22,998 bases of DNA from JACOND01 sp051011135. Lineage in GTDB: Bacteria > Bdellovibrionota > Bdellovibrionia > Bdellovibrionales > UBA1609. Shown here piece by piece: positions 22,619-22,998 of the stretch. Made by a program: the position numbers and the translations under genes. The first letter of the stretch is position 1. Each line of letters opens with the position of its first letter. The notes below the pieces were generated by a model. That model was not told the DNA's origin and did no database searches. It saw only the letters and a program-made list of their open reading frames with translations. Location: positions 1 to 22,998 of the forward strand of contig JBPCUO010000093.1 in assembly GCA_051011135.1 (NCBI GenBank), in the 5' to 3' direction.

Positions 22619-22998
22619 ATGAAAAAGTTTTTTATTATTTTATTACTATTTGTTTTTAATGCTTGTTCAGCAGATTCCAATAAGAAGTACTTTATTTGTG
22701 ATTCTTTAAAAAAGGTTAATCACCAAGGAAAAAAGAAGTTTGATGGTACGCTCGATTATTGGGATCGGATGTTTACTTATGAGAAAAAAAATAACGGAGA
22801 GTATGAAGCCAGTTTTCCTCTTTACGGAGGTGAGCCTGTAGGAATAAAGTTTAAAGATGGTTTGTTATCAGGAGTGTATCTTTCTCAAAAGGGAACTCAA
22901 ACAGGAGAATATAGAGAACTTTATAATGTTTATAGATTTGATATGCAAAAAAAACTTTTGATTCATTCTTATGCTTATTATGTCAGTGTTGCTAATTA
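22619..22998 (+). CDS. Lipoprotein, N-terminal part (runs off the right edge)
   Basis: The reading frame is open from the ATG at 22619 to the window end (126 codons plus two bases, TA, which could begin a stop or a Tyr codon). It starts MKKFFIILLLFVFNACSADS, a lipoprotein signal with lipobox FNAC (Cys16). The mature part has a DGTLDYWDRMFTYEKK segment followed by beta-hairpin-like YGGEPVGIKFKDGLLSGVYLSQKG, suggesting a small beta-rich fold. I recognise no family. There is no Shine-Dalgarno, as for two other genes of this cluster. Confidence 0.7.
   Translation, partial: MKKFFIILLLFVFNACSADSNKKYFICDSLKKVNHQGKKKFDGTLDYWDRMFTYEKKNNGEYEASFPLYGGEPVGIKFKDGLLSGVYLSQKGTQTGEYRELYNVYRFDMQKKLLIHSYAYYVSVAN

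Noticed and set aside
1..22998. A defence, toxin-antitoxin, phage or secretion-system island
   Set aside because: No nuclease, methylase, antitoxin, integrase, capsid or secretion ATPase gene is present; the AAA+ protein is a MoxR in a standard Bat operon.

Overview
The window is AT-rich DNA (roughly one third G+C by eye) with dense operons, 4-nt ATGA/TTGA overlaps between genes, and frequent TTG and GTG starts. The gene set points to a Gram-negative bacterium: an HtrA protease with a signal peptide, three or more lipoproteins with lipoboxes, an MltD-type lytic transglycosylase, and a full Bat (aerotolerance) operon. SpoVG and a spore-photoproduct-lyase-like radical SAM protein together with a Gld-type ABC operon fit the Bdellovibrionota (Bdellovibrio/Bacteriovorax-like lineages) best. 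This assignment is inference from gene content; the window holds no rRNA or other phylogenetic marker.

Layout. (1) Positions 289-3114, minus strand: one tight operon encoding a degenerate M48-like membrane protein, a DUF1844 protein, an HtrA/Deg protease and SpoVG, followed by tRNA-Gln(TTG). (2) Positions 3225-10549, plus strand: moxR, a DUF58 protein, a DUF4381/BatD-like membrane protein, batA, batB, batC and batD, nearly all overlapping or abutting. MoxR is a AAA+ chaperone; DUF58, BatA and BatB carry von Willebrand A or MIDAS-type metal sites; BatC (TPR) and BatD (Ig-like) extend into the periplasm. Together they probably form an envelope-stress complex. (3) Positions 10688-12196: a membrane-bound lytic transglycosylase with three LysM domains, preceded by a leader that can fold into two mutually exclusive hairpins. 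(4) Positions 12289-16966: an ABC ATPase, an ABC-2 permease, a GldG-like protein and a DUF4340 protein, i.e. a GldA/F/G-type transport system. Its promoter has a 19-bp spacer filled by a perfect dyad, which resembles MerR-family control. (5) Positions 16963-18417, minus strand: a SplB-like radical SAM enzyme with a long N-terminal extension, convergent with the ABC operon and sharing TTAA at the stops.

(6) Positions 18418-22998 are different in character. They hold small exported proteins of unknown function (a cysteine-rich lipoprotein, an 89-residue secreted protein, a lysine-rich secreted protein, a Sel1-repeat protein), a minus-strand DUF6765 protein carrying a recently expanded 21-residue repeat, and the start of another lipoprotein. 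Several genes here have promoter-like elements only a few bases before the start codon, suggesting nearly leaderless mRNAs. This part looks lineage-specific.

I see no IS element, phage, CRISPR array, toxin-antitoxin pair or obvious defence island. The best candidates for new biology are the two regulatory designs (before the transglycosylase gene and before the ABC operon), the pseudo-protease heading the HtrA/SpoVG operon, the atypical fourth gene of the Bat operon, and the exported-protein cluster.
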